A DNA stretch of 64,000 nucleotides, from positions 1,698,511 through 1,762,510 of the forward strand of contig NZ_KI913949.1 in assembly GCF_000332095.2 (NCBI RefSeq). The letters run 5' to 3'. The notes beneath the pieces were generated by a model that had not been told where the DNA came from, did no database searches, and worked only from the letters and a program-made list of their open reading frames with translations. Within the stretch, counting starts at the first letter, position 1; each line of letters starts with the position of its first letter. Shown piece after piece: positions 24,478-33,881 of the stretch. This DNA is from Leptolyngbya sp. PCC 6406. GTDB lineage: Bacteria; Cyanobacteriota; Cyanobacteriia; Phormidesmidales; Phormidesmidaceae. Position numbers and translations under genes: made by a program.

Positions 24478-24798
24478 TTGGGTAAATCAGACGGTAAATC
24501 AGAGAAGGGGCGGCTGGTGTGGAACCATTCCACCCACATTCCGGGACTTATTCCGCTCTTGGAAACCCTGTTGGCCCAGGAGCATCGCATCCAAACAGTT
24601 ACACCGGGGGTGATCGCCTCGGTGCGCAGTCATATCCCCCAGTTTCGCCTCAAGGTCTCGGTGCCGATTCGAGGGGGCTATAAGCTCATTGCCCGTCGGG
24701 GTAAGTCGGCCCAAGAGGTGTTTGTGCTAACAGAGTTGGATCAGCCCGGTCTAGAGGCAGCCATTGTCACTGCGATCCAGGCCACTCGTCGTTTATGA
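24478..24798 (+). CDS. DUF2103 family protein (predicted metal-binding)
   Basis: A basic protein of about 106 residues. AGGAGG at 24466-24471 is directly before GTG 24472, so TTG 24478, 6 nt away, is the better-spaced start. The sequence has LVWNHSTHIPGLIPLLETL (His pair), VTPGVIASVRSHIPQFRLKVSVP and GGYKLIARRGKSAQEVFVL, the pattern of the DUF2103 family found in cyanobacteria and archaea. The His/Ser residues suggest nucleic acid or metal binding, unproven. It overlaps the start of the Trm1 gene by 4 nt (ATGA), which points to a linked role in tRNA. Confidence 0.75.
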   Translation: MGKSDGKSEKGRLVWNHSTHIPGLIPLLETLLAQEHRIQTVTPGVIASVRSHIPQFRLKVSVPIRGGYKLIARRGKSAQEVFVLTELDQPGLEAAIVTAIQATRRL

Positions 24799-25919
24799 CC
24801 CTAGAACCGGGCTGGTACCAGGAGGGCAAGGCCAGATTTTATGTCGAGGCCGCTTTTTATCGGCCCCACAGTCAGGTGGGCCGAGACTTGGCGGTATTGG
24901 CGGCGGCGGTGTATCGCCAACAACGGGGGCAACTGCGGGTCTTGGATGCCATGACTGGCTGTGGTGTACGGCCCCTACGCTATCAGCTAGAGGCAGAAGC
25001 GGACTGGGTTTGGGCCAATGAGGGTAACCCCGAACTGCGGGAGGTACTGACCAAAAATCTATCTATGGGAATGCGATCGCGGTCCTATCGCATCACTCAC
25101 CAGGATGCCAACCACCTTTTTTTTGCCTGCTACCAAGAGCGAGACTTTTACGATCTGGTGGATATTGATTGCTTTGGCAGCGGTGCCCCTTACCTCTCCA
25201 CCGGGTTATGGGCGACTCGCATGGGGGGCCTCCTCTACCTGACCAGCACCGATACCCGTACCACCGGGGGCCATAACCTTGACCACAGCATCCAAATGTA
25301 TGGAGCGGTGGCACGATCTCACCCCGCAGTCCATGAGCAGGGATTGCGGCTCCTCATCGGTAGCGCCCTGCAACAGGCAGCAACGCGGGGAATGCATGTT
25401 CAGCCTATCTTTTCCCTATTTAATGGACATGTACATCGGGTCATGGTGCGCCTCAGTATGGGGGATGCTTGGCAGCCAGAGCGCTACGGTTTCCTGGGCT
25501 ATTGCCACAGTTGTGGCCATTTTCAAACCCTTTCCTGGCGGCAGTTGGGCCAAGCCACCTGCCCCAACCCCACCAGCCCCGACAAGGCGGATCCCCTGGT
25601 CGTGAGTGGTCCCCTCTGGCTCGGTCCCCTCCATGACGGGGCAATGCTGACCCAGATGATGGACTTGGCCGCAAGTTGGGGCTGGCAAAAGCGGGTCAAG
25701 CTATTGCAAATCATGCGGGCCGAAGCGGAAATGCCACCCTATTACTATTGCCTGGGAGACATCGGGCGGTTGGGCCAGATGGATATTCCCCGCCGCGATC
25801 GCTTGATTCTGGCCCTACGAGATCGCGGTTACCGGGCCTGTCCTACCCACCTCGACTCCCAGGCGGTGAAGACCGATGCCACCATGGCAACCTGTATCGA
25901 GATAGCCCGTACCTGTTGA
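24795..25919 (+). CDS. tRNA (guanine-26-N2)-dimethyltransferase, Trm1 family
   Basis: The 374-residue protein has the Trm1 hallmarks: WYQEGKARFYVEAAFYRPHSQVGRDL, the AdoMet loop VLDAMTGCGVRPLRY, DLVDIDCFGSGAPYLSTG (the D-x-F-G-S catalytic region) and YLTSTDTRTTGGHN, then a Cys pair (GYCHSCGHF). Trm1 dimethylates G26 (and sometimes G27) of tRNA; it is typical of archaea, eukaryotes and a few bacteria including cyanobacteria. Start ATG overlaps the upstream stop, so it is translationally coupled to the DUF2103 gene. Confidence 0.9.
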   Translation: MTLEPGWYQEGKARFYVEAAFYRPHSQVGRDLAVLAAAVYRQQRGQLRVLDAMTGCGVRPLRYQLEAEADWVWANEGNPELREVLTKNLSMGMRSRSYRITHQDANHLFFACYQERDFYDLVDIDCFGSGAPYLSTGLWATRMGGLLYLTSTDTRTTGGHNLDHSIQMYGAVARSHPAVHEQGLRLLIGSALQQAATRGMHVQPIFSLFNGHVHRVMVRLSMGDAWQPERYGFLGYCHSCGHFQTLSWRQLGQATCPNPTSPDKADPLVVSGPLWLGPLHDGAMLTQMMDLAASWGWQKRVKLLQIMRAEAEMPPYYYCLGDIGRLGQMDIPRRDRLILALRDRGYRACPTHLDSQAVKTDATMATCIEIARTC

Positions 25920-25948
25920 TCTCGAATTCTCCAATTACCCCAATACCC

Positions 25949-26842
25949 TCACACCCCCCCACCCTCACACACCCCATCCCCTGGAGATGCACTCCCCTCA
26001 GGATCCGGTAAAGCCAAGGCCACTTGGTAGAGATCGCGGCGAGGGAGTTGGGTTTCGTGGGCTAGAGTACGGCTGGCCTGGGAGCGGGAGAGACCAGCAG
26101 CCATCAAGGCTTGCAGGCGGGCTTGTACCAAGGCTGCCGACAGCTCCACGGGGGCGGCGGCGGGAGCCCCGGCAATCACCAGGGTAAACTCACCTCGGGG
26201 AGCCCGGTCTTGATAATGGTCAATGGCTGCCCCCAGGGGGCCTCGCCAGATTTCCTCATATTGCTTCGTGAGTTCCCGCGCGATCGCAACCTGCCGCTCA
26301 GACGTCATCTCCATCTGCAAATCCCGCAGGGTACTCAGCAACCGATGGGGCGCTTCGTACAGAACCACCGTGCGCGGTTCCTGGGCCAGTCGCTGGACTT
26401 GGGCACGACGATCCCGTCCCTTCGGGGGCAAAAAGCCCTCAAAGACAAAGGGCTGGGGCAAGAGTCCCGAAACACACAGGGCCGTGACCGCCGCCGTCGC
26501 CCCCGGAATCGGCACGACCGGAATCTCAGCATCCACACAGGCTTCCACCAGCTCAAAACCGGGATCGGAAATCCCCGGCATTCCCGCATCACTGACCAGA
26601 GCGATCCGTTGCCCCTGACCTAATTTTTCCAGCAGTTCCGGCAGCCGCTGGGGCCAGTTGTGGGCGTGATAGCTGATCTGGGGAGTCCCAATGGCGAAAT
26701 GATGAAGCAGCCGCCCCGTGTGGCGGGTATCCTCCGCCGCAATTAGGTCCACAGTTTTCAAGGTCTCGACGGCCCGGAAGGTCATATCCCCTAGATTGCC
26801 AATGGGGGTACCGACGACATACAGGCAGCCAGGATGAGTCAT
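25949..26842 (-). CDS. rsmI: 16S rRNA 2'-O-ribose (C1402) methyltransferase RsmI
   Basis: The product is 297 residues from ATG 26842; the frame extends to 26878 but the extra peptide (MPFALALPCALS) is not family-like. RsmI motifs: LYVVGTPIGNLGDMTFRA at the N-terminus, AAEDTRHTGRLLHHF, ALVSDAGMPGISDPGFELV, and VVPIPGATAAVTALCVSGL, FVFEGFLPPKGRDR. It is a tetrapyrrole-methylase-fold enzyme acting on the decoding site of 16S rRNA together with RsmH. It converges on the trm1 gene, leaving a 29-bp gap. Confidence 0.95.
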   Translation of the reverse strand: MTHPGCLYVVGTPIGNLGDMTFRAVETLKTVDLIAAEDTRHTGRLLHHFAIGTPQISYHAHNWPQRLPELLEKLGQGQRIALVSDAGMPGISDPGFELVEACVDAEIPVVPIPGATAAVTALCVSGLLPQPFVFEGFLPPKGRDRRAQVQRLAQEPRTVVLYEAPHRLLSTLRDLQMEMTSERQVAIARELTKQYEEIWRGPLGAAIDHYQDRAPRGEFTLVIAGAPAAAPVELSAALVQARLQALMAAGLSRSQASRTLAHETQLPRRDLYQVALALPDPEGSASPGDGVCEGGGV

Positions 26843-26919
26843 AGATAGGGCACAGGGGAGGGCAAGGGCGAAAGGCAAGACACTTGCCCAGGATAAACTG
26901 GGCGCGAAGCCACTGATAT

Positions 26920-26963
26920 AAAAAGCGTAGCGTCAGTGCTGTAAACAGCACTGACGCTACGCT
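26920..26963 (-). terminator. Rho-independent terminator behind the hli gene
   Basis: A perfect 18-bp inverted repeat (agcgtagcgtcagtgctg and its complement) with a 4-base loop; read on the minus strand it is followed by TTTTT. It lies 50 bp after the stop of the HLIP gene. Confidence 0.85.
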
Positions 26964-27012
26964 GGGAGAAACTGAACTTGGGGCAATGGCCCTAGGTCGG
27001 CTAATATCGCCT

Positions 27013-27444
27013 CTATCCGATGCGAGACCATAGGGATACAAAGCTTTCACCGGAGATAACCTCCGTCAACAGCAGTAGCCCAAAGCCAATCATGGCAAGG
27101 CGGCCATTCAAAGTCTCAGCATAGTGGGTCCAGCCAAAGCGAGCCTGCTTTTGGACATACATATCAGGGGTGACGGGATAATTATTCACCAGCCCTTCCT
27201 GATCCACGGTGTAGCCTGCGGTTGTCGGTGACTCGGCGGTGGCCGACAGGGACGACGTGGGAGGTGCAGAGGGGTTGGCGGCTGGTTGGCCTTCTCGCTC
27301 CGCCGCTGCGCCCACCTCAGCCGGGATCAATTCACTCCCGTCGCTAATCCCAGGTTGGTTTAAGTCTTTAGGTGTTGGGATAGTTTGCATATCCACCTCA
27401 CATTGTTCAACAGAGATGTCTGGAAAGGACATGTTCAAGAGCAT
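27013..27444 (-). CDS. High-light-inducible (HLIP/SCP) chlorophyll-binding protein with long N-terminus
   Basis: The 143-residue protein ends in one chlorophyll a/b-binding helix: AETLNGRLAMIGFGLLLLTEVI, with the ExxNGRxAM-type motif (here T-L-N-G-R-L-A-M) that binds chlorophyll. Most HLIPs have 40-70 residues; here about 90 acidic, Pro/Ala-rich residues precede the helix. Start ATG 27444 has TGAGG 8 nt upstream; ATGs at 27432 and 27390 are alternatives. HLIPs protect photosystem assembly under light stress. It lies downstream of recQ on the same strand but has its own 240-bp spacer, which may hold a light-responsive promoter that I cannot identify. Confidence 0.88.
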   Translation of the reverse strand: MLLNMSFPDISVEQCEVDMQTIPTPKDLNQPGISDGSELIPAEVGAAAEREGQPAANPSAPPTSSLSATAESPTTAGYTVDQEGLVNNYPVTPDMYVQKQARFGWTHYAETLNGRLAMIGFGLLLLTEVISGESFVSLWSRIG

Positions 27445-27606
27445 GGTCTGGCCTCAGAACTAGACTCAAAATCTGCCAACACGGCCTCTCGACATCTGTT
27501 TGCACCTTAGCGGGGCCAGAAAAGCAGCGTCAAGGGACGAGCCAGAATCCTGAACTGACGATGGAGAGTCAGGCGAGATAGGGCTCTATCCAGAGAGGTA
27601 ACCTCC

Positions 27607-27640
27607 TCAGCCTTTAGGCCAACAGCGATCGCAGTGACTC
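27607..27640 (-). repeat. Partial duplication of the recQ 3' end
   Basis: This segment reads on the minus strand HCDRCWPKG then stop, matching the last codons of recQ (HCDRCRAKG then stop, at about 27687-27715) closely at DNA level (gacagcgatcgcagtg shared in part). It is 80 bp downstream of the recQ stop in another frame. It looks like a short duplication that left a spare tail. Confidence 0.55.
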
Positions 27641-27686
27641 ACCTCTGGGGGATCCCTACGATCCGCCAATTTTCATGGGAATTGCC

Positions 27687-29138
27687 TCAACCTTTGGCTC
27701 GACAGCGATCGCAGTGGCCACAGTGCCACTGCTGCCCCCCCTGGTGGCGAAAGCCAAATTGGGCTAAAATCTGCCGCCAACGACAGTCTCGACCATGGAG
27801 ATAGCGATGCATGGCAGCATCCCCCGCGCCCCCCGTGGCTCCCGTGGCGGGGGCAGCCTGGAGACGATACTGAAAGGGATCTAGCCATACCAAGCGCCCC
27901 TGACTGTGGAGATAGGAGAGGGCAATGGCCCCATCGCGGAACTGTTTTTGTACCGCCGCCACCGTCCCTGTGGAGGGAATGGCTCGGGCCAAGGCTTCCG
28001 CCTGTTGTTGCAAGGCTTGGGCCTGACGGGCAAAAAACTGCGATCGCTGACGATCTGAAGGATCCAAAAGCCCCGTAGGCTCACTCACCAGGGTCAATGC
28101 CGTCGCCGGTTGCCCGTCTCGCCCCGCCCGCCCCACCTCCTGCACATATTCCGTCAGCAGACAGGGGGCATGGAAATGGGCCACCCAGCGAACGTTGGGC
28201 TTGTTTACCCCCATGCCAAAGGCATTCGTACAAACCACGAATTGGAGGCGATCTCCTAGCCAATCCGCCTCCCGTTGACGGCGATCGCGGGCGGTCAAGC
28301 CCGCATGGTAGGGGGCAACCCGATAGCCCTGCTGCCGCAGTTCCTGGGCCAACGCCTCACTATCCCGACGGGTGCGGACATACACCAGTCCCGCCTGCTG
28401 GCCATGGGCTTGGATAAACCGCCCTAGCTTTTGCCGGCGTTGTTGGGGTGTCCACACCGTCTGCACCCCCAGCGTTAACTGAGGTCGATAGGGGCTGAGG
28501 CGTAACCGCTTGGGATTCTGGAGTCCCAACACTGTGCCGATAGTGCCCTGGGCAGCGGGATCGGCGGTAGCCGTAAAGGCGGCAATGGGGAAGCTCACCC
28601 CCGTTGCCTTCCCGGCTAGGAGGGCTGGGCGGACGGCCCCTAGACGGCGATAGGCGGGGCGAAAGGTTTCGCCCCACTGCACCAAACAATGGGCTTCGTC
28701 CAAGATCAAGCCGTTGATTTCGAGACTAGGGCTACTGAGGCGCTCCCACACCGGAGCACTCAGTAAGCCTTCTGGAGATAGGTACAGGAGCCGGAGCCGC
28801 TGCTGCTCAAGATCGTGCAAGACCTGGCGGCGATCGCGGGGGGCCAATTCACTATGCAACGCCGCCGCCGCCAGTCCCCGTTGGCGGAGATCCTGCACCT
28901 GGTCCTCCATTAACGCCACCAGAGGCGAGATCACCAGGGTCACCCCCCGTTGCAGCAGCGCCGGGAGCTGAAAACACAGGGATTTGCCGCCCCCCGTCGG
29001 CATCACCACCAACGTATCTCGCTGTTCTAGAAGGGACTGAATAATCGTGTCTTGAGGGGGACGAAAGTCGCGATAGCCCCAAATACGCTGAAAGGCGTCC
29101 TGGACCTGGGGCCAAGACATCCCAGTTGTAGATGCCAC
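27687..29138 (-). CDS. recQ: RecQ-type ATP-dependent DNA helicase, short form
   Basis: The 483-residue protein begins with GTG 29138, or ATG 29120. The helicase core is complete: FRPPQDTIIQ (motif 0), MPTGGGKS (Walker A, K52), LILDEAHC (147-151), AFTATADP, VCTNAFGMGVNKPNVRWVAHF and QEVGRAGRDG. The C-terminus holds only part of the zinc-binding RQC region (CRWRQILAQFGF, CGHCDRC) and there is no HRDC domain, so this is a short RecQ. It unwinds DNA during repair and recombination. A short copy of its last codons lies downstream. Confidence 0.92.
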   Translation of the reverse strand: MASTTGMSWPQVQDAFQRIWGYRDFRPPQDTIIQSLLEQRDTLVVMPTGGGKSLCFQLPALLQRGVTLVISPLVALMEDQVQDLRQRGLAAAALHSELAPRDRRQVLHDLEQQRLRLLYLSPEGLLSAPVWERLSSPSLEINGLILDEAHCLVQWGETFRPAYRRLGAVRPALLAGKATGVSFPIAAFTATADPAAQGTIGTVLGLQNPKRLRLSPYRPQLTLGVQTVWTPQQRRQKLGRFIQAHGQQAGLVYVRTRRDSEALAQELRQQGYRVAPYHAGLTARDRRQREADWLGDRLQFVVCTNAFGMGVNKPNVRWVAHFHAPCLLTEYVQEVGRAGRDGQPATALTLVSEPTGLLDPSDRQRSQFFARQAQALQQQAEALARAIPSTGTVAAVQKQFRDGAIALSYLHSQGRLVWLDPFQYRLQAAPATGATGGAGDAAMHRYLHGRDCRWRQILAQFGFRHQGGQQWHCGHCDRCRAKG

Positions 29139-29201
29139 GGTAACGCTCAGAAAACACCCATTCCTAGAATGCCATGGACAAAAATGCCAGGGGCAAAAGC
29201 C

Positions 29202-29249
29202 AAAAAAAAGTAACCCCCAGTGAGCTGGTAACAGCTCACTGGGGGTTAC
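29202..29249 (-). terminator. Rho-independent terminator behind the barrel protein gene
   Basis: An 18-bp perfect stem (gtaacccccagtgagctg) with loop GTAA, followed on the minus strand by eight T. It lies 26 bp past the stop of 29275-30123 and before recQ starts, separating the two units. Confidence 0.92.
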
Positions 29250-29274
29250 GCATCTTAACGCCTAGTCCTAATTC

Positions 29275-30123
29275 CTATTCAAAGAAGAAGGGGAAGTTGT
29301 AGCCCACCCCGAGGATGATACCCAGGCCAAAGTCACTGGAAACACGCCAGTTGGTTTGGGCGTTGAGGGTGAACTGTTGGGAAATGGGGATATCCACGCC
29401 GCCGTTGACCAGGAAACCTGTACCACCGTTAAAGCCCACATCCACACCTGCCCCGAGGAAAGGATAAACATTGATTCCCCGAACCTGCAAAGGGCTGAAG
29501 TTATAGGTGATGGGCACCGCTAGGGAGGTGCGCTTTTCGCTGATGGTAAAGGAAGGTCGGATCGCAAAGCGGGGGCCAAAGGAAACTTTGCTGATGATGC
29601 TGAAGCCGAAGTCGCCTACGGCACTTTGACCGGATTCAACAATACCGATATTGCCGCCCACACCCAAATAGAAAGGGGTTACACCTTCGTAGAGGGGGCG
29701 GGTTACCTGGGCGACCTGTTGGTCTGCTAGGAGCAGAGAACCGGCGCTGGTGGACACGGTCTCATCGATTACCAGGGGCTCTGAGATTTCTAGGGCCGCG
29801 ATCGCAGTTGCCGTCTCTTCATCCGCCGCTGCCGCTTCGATGGGTTCAGCCTCCGTTGCCACAACTTCCACGGGTTCAATCTCCGTGGAAATAGCTTCAA
29901 TGGGAGCCACTTCAGCGGTTTCAGCCACTTCCGGCATCTCTAGAGCCAGGGTGGCCTCAGCGTCAGCACCATGGACTACGGCCTCCATGTCTGTTTCGCT
30001 GGAATTGATGGAACTGAGCATAGCGGCGGGCATGCCCTCAGCTTGGGCTGGGAGAACACCGACAAGGGCCGCTGCGATCGCGGCACTACCAGCCATTAAA
30101 GAAATTCGCTGCATGGAAGCCAT
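29275..30123 (-). CDS. Outer-membrane beta-barrel protein, secreted
   Basis: The product is 282 residues from ATG 30123, with GAGGAG 10 nt upstream. A signal peptide (MQRISLMAGSAAIAAALVGV, cut after AQA) is followed by a long acidic, Ala/Glu/Val-rich region (about 30-125: VAPIEAISTEIEPVEVVATE). The last 150 residues are alternating strands (TPFYLGVGGNIGI, FGPRFAIRPSFTI, VYPFLGAGVDVGF, FGLGIILGVGYNFPFFFE) ending in Phe-Glu, as barrels inserted by BAM do. Similar proteins are common and unnamed in cyanobacteria. The acidic spacer may cross the peptidoglycan layer. Confidence 0.78.
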   Translation of the reverse strand: MASMQRISLMAGSAAIAAALVGVLPAQAEGMPAAMLSSINSSETDMEAVVHGADAEATLALEMPEVAETAEVAPIEAISTEIEPVEVVATEAEPIEAAAADEETATAIAALEISEPLVIDETVSTSAGSLLLADQQVAQVTRPLYEGVTPFYLGVGGNIGIVESGQSAVGDFGFSIISKVSFGPRFAIRPSFTISEKRTSLAVPITYNFSPLQVRGINVYPFLGAGVDVGFNGGTGFLVNGGVDIPISQQFTLNAQTNWRVSSDFGLGIILGVGYNFPFFFE

Positions 30124-30934
30124 ATCTATCACTACTCCTCACTCACCAATGGACATGAATCCAACACCGCCGGAGGAAATTAGATCTCCTCATATCGGTC
30201 ACTGTAGGAAATTTTCAGCGATTTTACCACTGCTTCTTCCGGAAGGCTGCATAGGGTAAGACAGTCTTCTTTCGACGGACAAAAGAAGTGGAGTCTCCCA
30301 CTGGGTAGCACGGGTTTTGAGCCTCCCATTCTGAATTCCCCGACAGATCCGACCTAAACCCCTCCTACAGTACTGGACAAGGCGGTTTTTGAGCCTCCCA
30401 TTTGGGACTGCCCAAGGGATTGCCCCTACGGAATTAACTTCAATCCTGGATTACCCGGCACTGGGTAGGGCGGGTTTTGAGCCTCCCATTTGGGATTTCC
30501 CAGTAGACACGAGCTAAACCCGCCCCTACGGGATTTACCCCAATACCCCAACACCCCGCCCTTATCGTCGAAACCGGGTTGATCATTTGACCGCATATTC
30601 CTTAATCCGGCTGCGCTGCCCCCCTTGGCAAGGGAACGCTACCTACCCTAATTGCAAGAAAATATTATCTTGTGGTGATCTCACGGATTGTGTCAGTTCG
30701 CCCGGTATTAAATAGGGGCATCCCCTACCAGACTAGGCGCATTCTGGGCACACTACTTAAGGCACGGCCTTCCAGTTCCGCCAAGAGCCCATCCGAATAC
30801 CCCATGGCAATCACGGCACATAGCAGTCGTCAATCCGATTAGGACAAGACTGCGAGCCAATTTGCTTTGACTCTCAGCAGGGGTCTCAATGCCACCAAGG
30901 TGCATCTCGCTTCAATCCCTAATCCTCCAACTCC
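30124..30934. repeat. Intergenic region with repeated ggcgggttttgagcctccca units
   Basis: The 811-bp spacer holds three copies of the unit ggcgggttttgagcctccca near 30309, 30382 and 30468. Each is followed by a related cctacaaaat/cccctacggg-like tail, and an inverse copy lies at 23780. The first 60 bp next to the barrel gene should be its promoter. From about 30545 to 30934 I see no gene, hairpin or repeat; the region upstream of the cyclase (ttgtgtcagttcgcccggta) may hold its promoter. Confidence 0.6.
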
Positions 30935-32932
30935 GTGGTGAGTCTCAAAGGTTTTACTGCGCCTTGGCGGTCTCCGCTTCAGCGTGCAAGGCAGTGGTGT
31001 CGGAAATCCGCCCGTCAATGGGCCGCTGACCAGGGCATTCTTGTGGTCACTCTGGTTAGCGTTGGTGTTTCGTTGACGGTGCTGGGCGTAAATCAGTTAG
31101 GCATCCTAGAGAGCGCAGAATGGCTAGCCTATGATCAAATGGTGCGGTTGCGGCACCTGCTAGGTGAGCCCCCTCTAGATGATCGCCTGTTGCTGGTGAC
31201 CATCACAGAAGAGGATCTTCAGGAAATTCAGGCATTACCCCTCACCGACCAAACTATCGCTACAGTTCTGGCCCACCTGCAAACCCACCAACCCGCCGCC
31301 ATTGGTCTGGATATCTATCGGGCAATTCCCCAGCCACCGGGACAGGGGGAACTGGGGGAACAGATCCGGGCTGAAAATGTGGTAGTGATTACCAAACTGC
31401 CGGATGTCTCTGGTACTGGCATCCCTGCCCCGGAGGGAGTAGACCCTGACCGCATTGGGTTCAATGATGTGGTGGTGGATGCCGATGGTACGATTCGGCG
31501 CAGCCTGATTATGGGGGAACAGGTCACGCCCGAGGGGCCGCAGGTCATCTTCTCCCTCTCTTTGCGATTGGCCCTGCGCTACCTAGCTCTCCAGAACATC
31601 ACCCCCCAATCCAGTGTGGTCAACCCCCACTATATGCAGTTGGGGCCAAGCACCTTTGTTCCCTTACAGCCCGGATCTGGGGGCTATGCCCGCACCGACG
31701 CCGGGGGCTACCAGGTGCTGCTGGACTATCGTCATTCCCTTGCCCCGGCCCGTCAAGTCACCCTGATGGAAGTGCTGCAAAATCAAGTGGATCCAGATTG
31801 GGTGCGGGGCAAAATTATCCTCATCGGCATGACTGCCCCCAGCGGCAAGGATCTGTTCTATACCCCCTTTACCCGAGCGGGCATCGCTGCCACCCACCAG
31901 ATGCCCGGTGTGTTTATCCATGCCCAGATGGTGAGCCAGTATTTGGATGCAGCGACGGGGGCGCGATCGCTAATTTGGCTTAGTGTCCCCTGGCAAGAGG
32001 CGCTCTGGTGTCTGGGCTGGGCACTACTGGCGGGAACCGTAGCTTGGCGACTGCGCCATCCGGTGGCCTTCGCCCTCAGCCAAAATGGCCTATTGATGGC
32101 CTTGGCCGCCGTTGGATTTAGCCTATTTTTACAACGGGCCTGGGTACCCATCGTTGCCCCGACTGTGGGCATTGTCGGTACCAGTGGCATCGTTTTGGCC
32201 TACCAAGCCCAACAATCGGCCCGCCAACGGCAAATGATGCTGATGCTATTGGGGCAAAATACCTCGCCGGAAATTGCTGACGCTCTCTGGGAAAACCGCG
32301 ATCGCTTACTGAAATCTGGCAAACTCCCTGGCCAAAAGACCACCGCTACCATGCTATTCACCGACATTCGCGGCTTTAGTACCCTGGCGGAGGTCACTCC
32401 CCCCGAGCAATTGCTGGACTGGCTGAACGAATACCTCAGCGCCATGACAGACGCCATCCAGACCCATCACGGCATTGTCAATAAGTTCACCGGAGATGGC
32501 CTTCTGGCGGTTTTCGGAGTGCCCATTACCCGCAATACCCCAGAAGCGATCGCCCAGGATGCCCAAAATGCCGTCCACTGCGCCCTGACCATGGCGGCCT
32601 GTATGGATCGCCTCAACCAGCACCGCCAGACCCGCAACCAGCCCCTGCTCCAGATGCGAGTGGGCATTTTCACCGGGGCCGTCGTTGTCGGCAGTTTGGG
32701 GGGCCAAACCCGCATGGAATACGGCATCATCGGCGACAGCGTCAATATTGCTTCCCGTCTGGAAAGCTTTGACAAAACTCGCCAGCCCACCCCCTGCCGC
32801 ATCCTTATCGGCGAGGACACCTTGGCCTATCTCCAGAACCAATTTCAGGTCGAAAGTTGGGGGGCGCTGACCCTCAAGGGTCGCCATGCCCCCATAGGGG
32901 TTTACCGTGTCCTAGCCCACAGTACCCTCTAA
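30935..32932 (+). CDS. CHASE2-domain adenylate cyclase (class III)
   Basis: The 665-residue protein starts at GTG (30935 or 30938). An N-terminal membrane helix (about 35-55) leads to an extracytoplasmic CHASE2 sensor (about 60-330: DRLLLVTITEEDLQEI, AAIGLDIYRAIPQ, GKIILIGMTAPSGKDLFYTP), then three membrane helices (about 345-430), then a cyclase domain: FTDIRGFS with metal ligand D477, NKFTGDG with K517 and D521, GDSVNIASR with D601, N604 and R608. Lys and Asp at the base-recognition positions specify ATP, so it makes cAMP. The sensed signal is outside the cell and unknown. It converges on the sulfate transporter operon. Confidence 0.94.
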   Translation: MVSLKGFTAPWRSPLQRARQWCRKSARQWAADQGILVVTLVSVGVSLTVLGVNQLGILESAEWLAYDQMVRLRHLLGEPPLDDRLLLVTITEEDLQEIQALPLTDQTIATVLAHLQTHQPAAIGLDIYRAIPQPPGQGELGEQIRAENVVVITKLPDVSGTGIPAPEGVDPDRIGFNDVVVDADGTIRRSLIMGEQVTPEGPQVIFSLSLRLALRYLALQNITPQSSVVNPHYMQLGPSTFVPLQPGSGGYARTDAGGYQVLLDYRHSLAPARQVTLMEVLQNQVDPDWVRGKIILIGMTAPSGKDLFYTPFTRAGIAATHQMPGVFIHAQMVSQYLDAATGARSLIWLSVPWQEALWCLGWALLAGTVAWRLRHPVAFALSQNGLLMALAAVGFSLFLQRAWVPIVAPTVGIVGTSGIVLAYQAQQSARQRQMMLMLLGQNTSPEIADALWENRDRLLKSGKLPGQKTTATMLFTDIRGFSTLAEVTPPEQLLDWLNEYLSAMTDAIQTHHGIVNKFTGDGLLAVFGVPITRNTPEAIAQDAQNAVHCALTMAACMDRLNQHRQTRNQPLLQMRVGIFTGAVVVGSLGGQTRMEYGIIGDSVNIASRLESFDKTRQPTPCRILIGEDTLAYLQNQFQVESWGALTLKGRHAPIGVYRVLAHSTL

Positions 32933-33011
32933 AAACCCGCCTCCGTTTCCCTAGACCGGAGACGAGGGAGATGGAACCCATCGTCAACAGCCCTCCTTGA
33001 GGAGCGTAATA

Positions 33012-33881
33012 TCAATCACCCTTTTGATGGGTACTAAAGCGAGTTTCAACCACCTGCTTCACCACTAGGGTGACTACAGCCAAACTGGCCAACACCACCG
33101 CTGCTGAAAAGGCTCCTTGGGAATCGTAGTTTCGGTAGGCACCATCCACATAGAGCGTCAGAGTTTGGGTACGGCCAATTAGGTTGCTGGACACCACGGC
33201 AATGGAGCCAAATTCCCCCATGGCTCGGGCCACGGTCAAAATTATGCCGTAGGTCAACCCCCAGCGGATCGAGGGTAGGGTCACCCGCCAGAAGGTCTGC
33301 CAACCGTTAGCCCCAAGGGTCTTCGCGGCTTCCTCCTCTTCCGTACCAATTTCTTCGAGGACCGGAATCACCTCCCGCGCCACAAAGGGCATTCCCCCCA
33401 AAATGGTCGCGAGGGCAATACCGGGGAAGGAAAAGATGATTTTGATGTCGAGCCATTGCAACACCGGATGGAGCACCCCCTGGCGACCATAGAGAGAGAC
33501 CAGCATCAAGCCCGCCACAATCGGGGAGATCGAAAAAGGCAGGTCAATGATGCTGAGCAACAGGGTGCGCCCCCGAAACTTACGGCGGGCAATCACCCAA
33601 GCAGCGCAGAGGCCAAACACCACATTCAGCGGTACTGCCACCGCCACCGCCATCAGGGTAAGGCGGAGAGCGTTGATAAAGTTACGACTCCCCAGAGAGG
33701 CAAAAAACGCTCCAATGCCTTCGCTAAAGGCTCCTACAAACACGTACACCGTGGGCAGGAGCAAAATGAGGCCGACATAGAGCCAAGCGCCCGCAATTAA
33801 GCCAACTTTGCCCCACTTGATGCCTTCTACGGGCTTGGAATTATAGGCAGGCAGTTGGTTTGAACCCAGTTCAACCGTCAT
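33012..33881 (-). CDS. cysW: Sulfate ABC transporter permease CysW
   Basis: This 289-residue inner-membrane permease has six hydrophobic segments and the ABC coupling loop EEAAKTLGANGWQTFWRVTLP (about 185-205), the EAA motif typical of sulfate/thiosulfate permeases. It pairs with CysT and the ATPase CysA to import sulfate handed over by SbpA. Its start overlaps cysT by 11 nt, so the two subunits are translated together. Last gene of the sbpA-cysT-cysW operon. Confidence 0.95.
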   Translation of the reverse strand: MTVELGSNQLPAYNSKPVEGIKWGKVGLIAGAWLYVGLILLLPTVYVFVGAFSEGIGAFFASLGSRNFINALRLTLMAVAVAVPLNVVFGLCAAWVIARRKFRGRTLLLSIIDLPFSISPIVAGLMLVSLYGRQGVLHPVLQWLDIKIIFSFPGIALATILGGMPFVAREVIPVLEEIGTEEEEAAKTLGANGWQTFWRVTLPSIRWGLTYGIILTVARAMGEFGSIAVVSSNLIGRTQTLTLYVDGAYRNYDSQGAFSAAVVLASLAVVTLVVKQVVETRFSTHQKGD

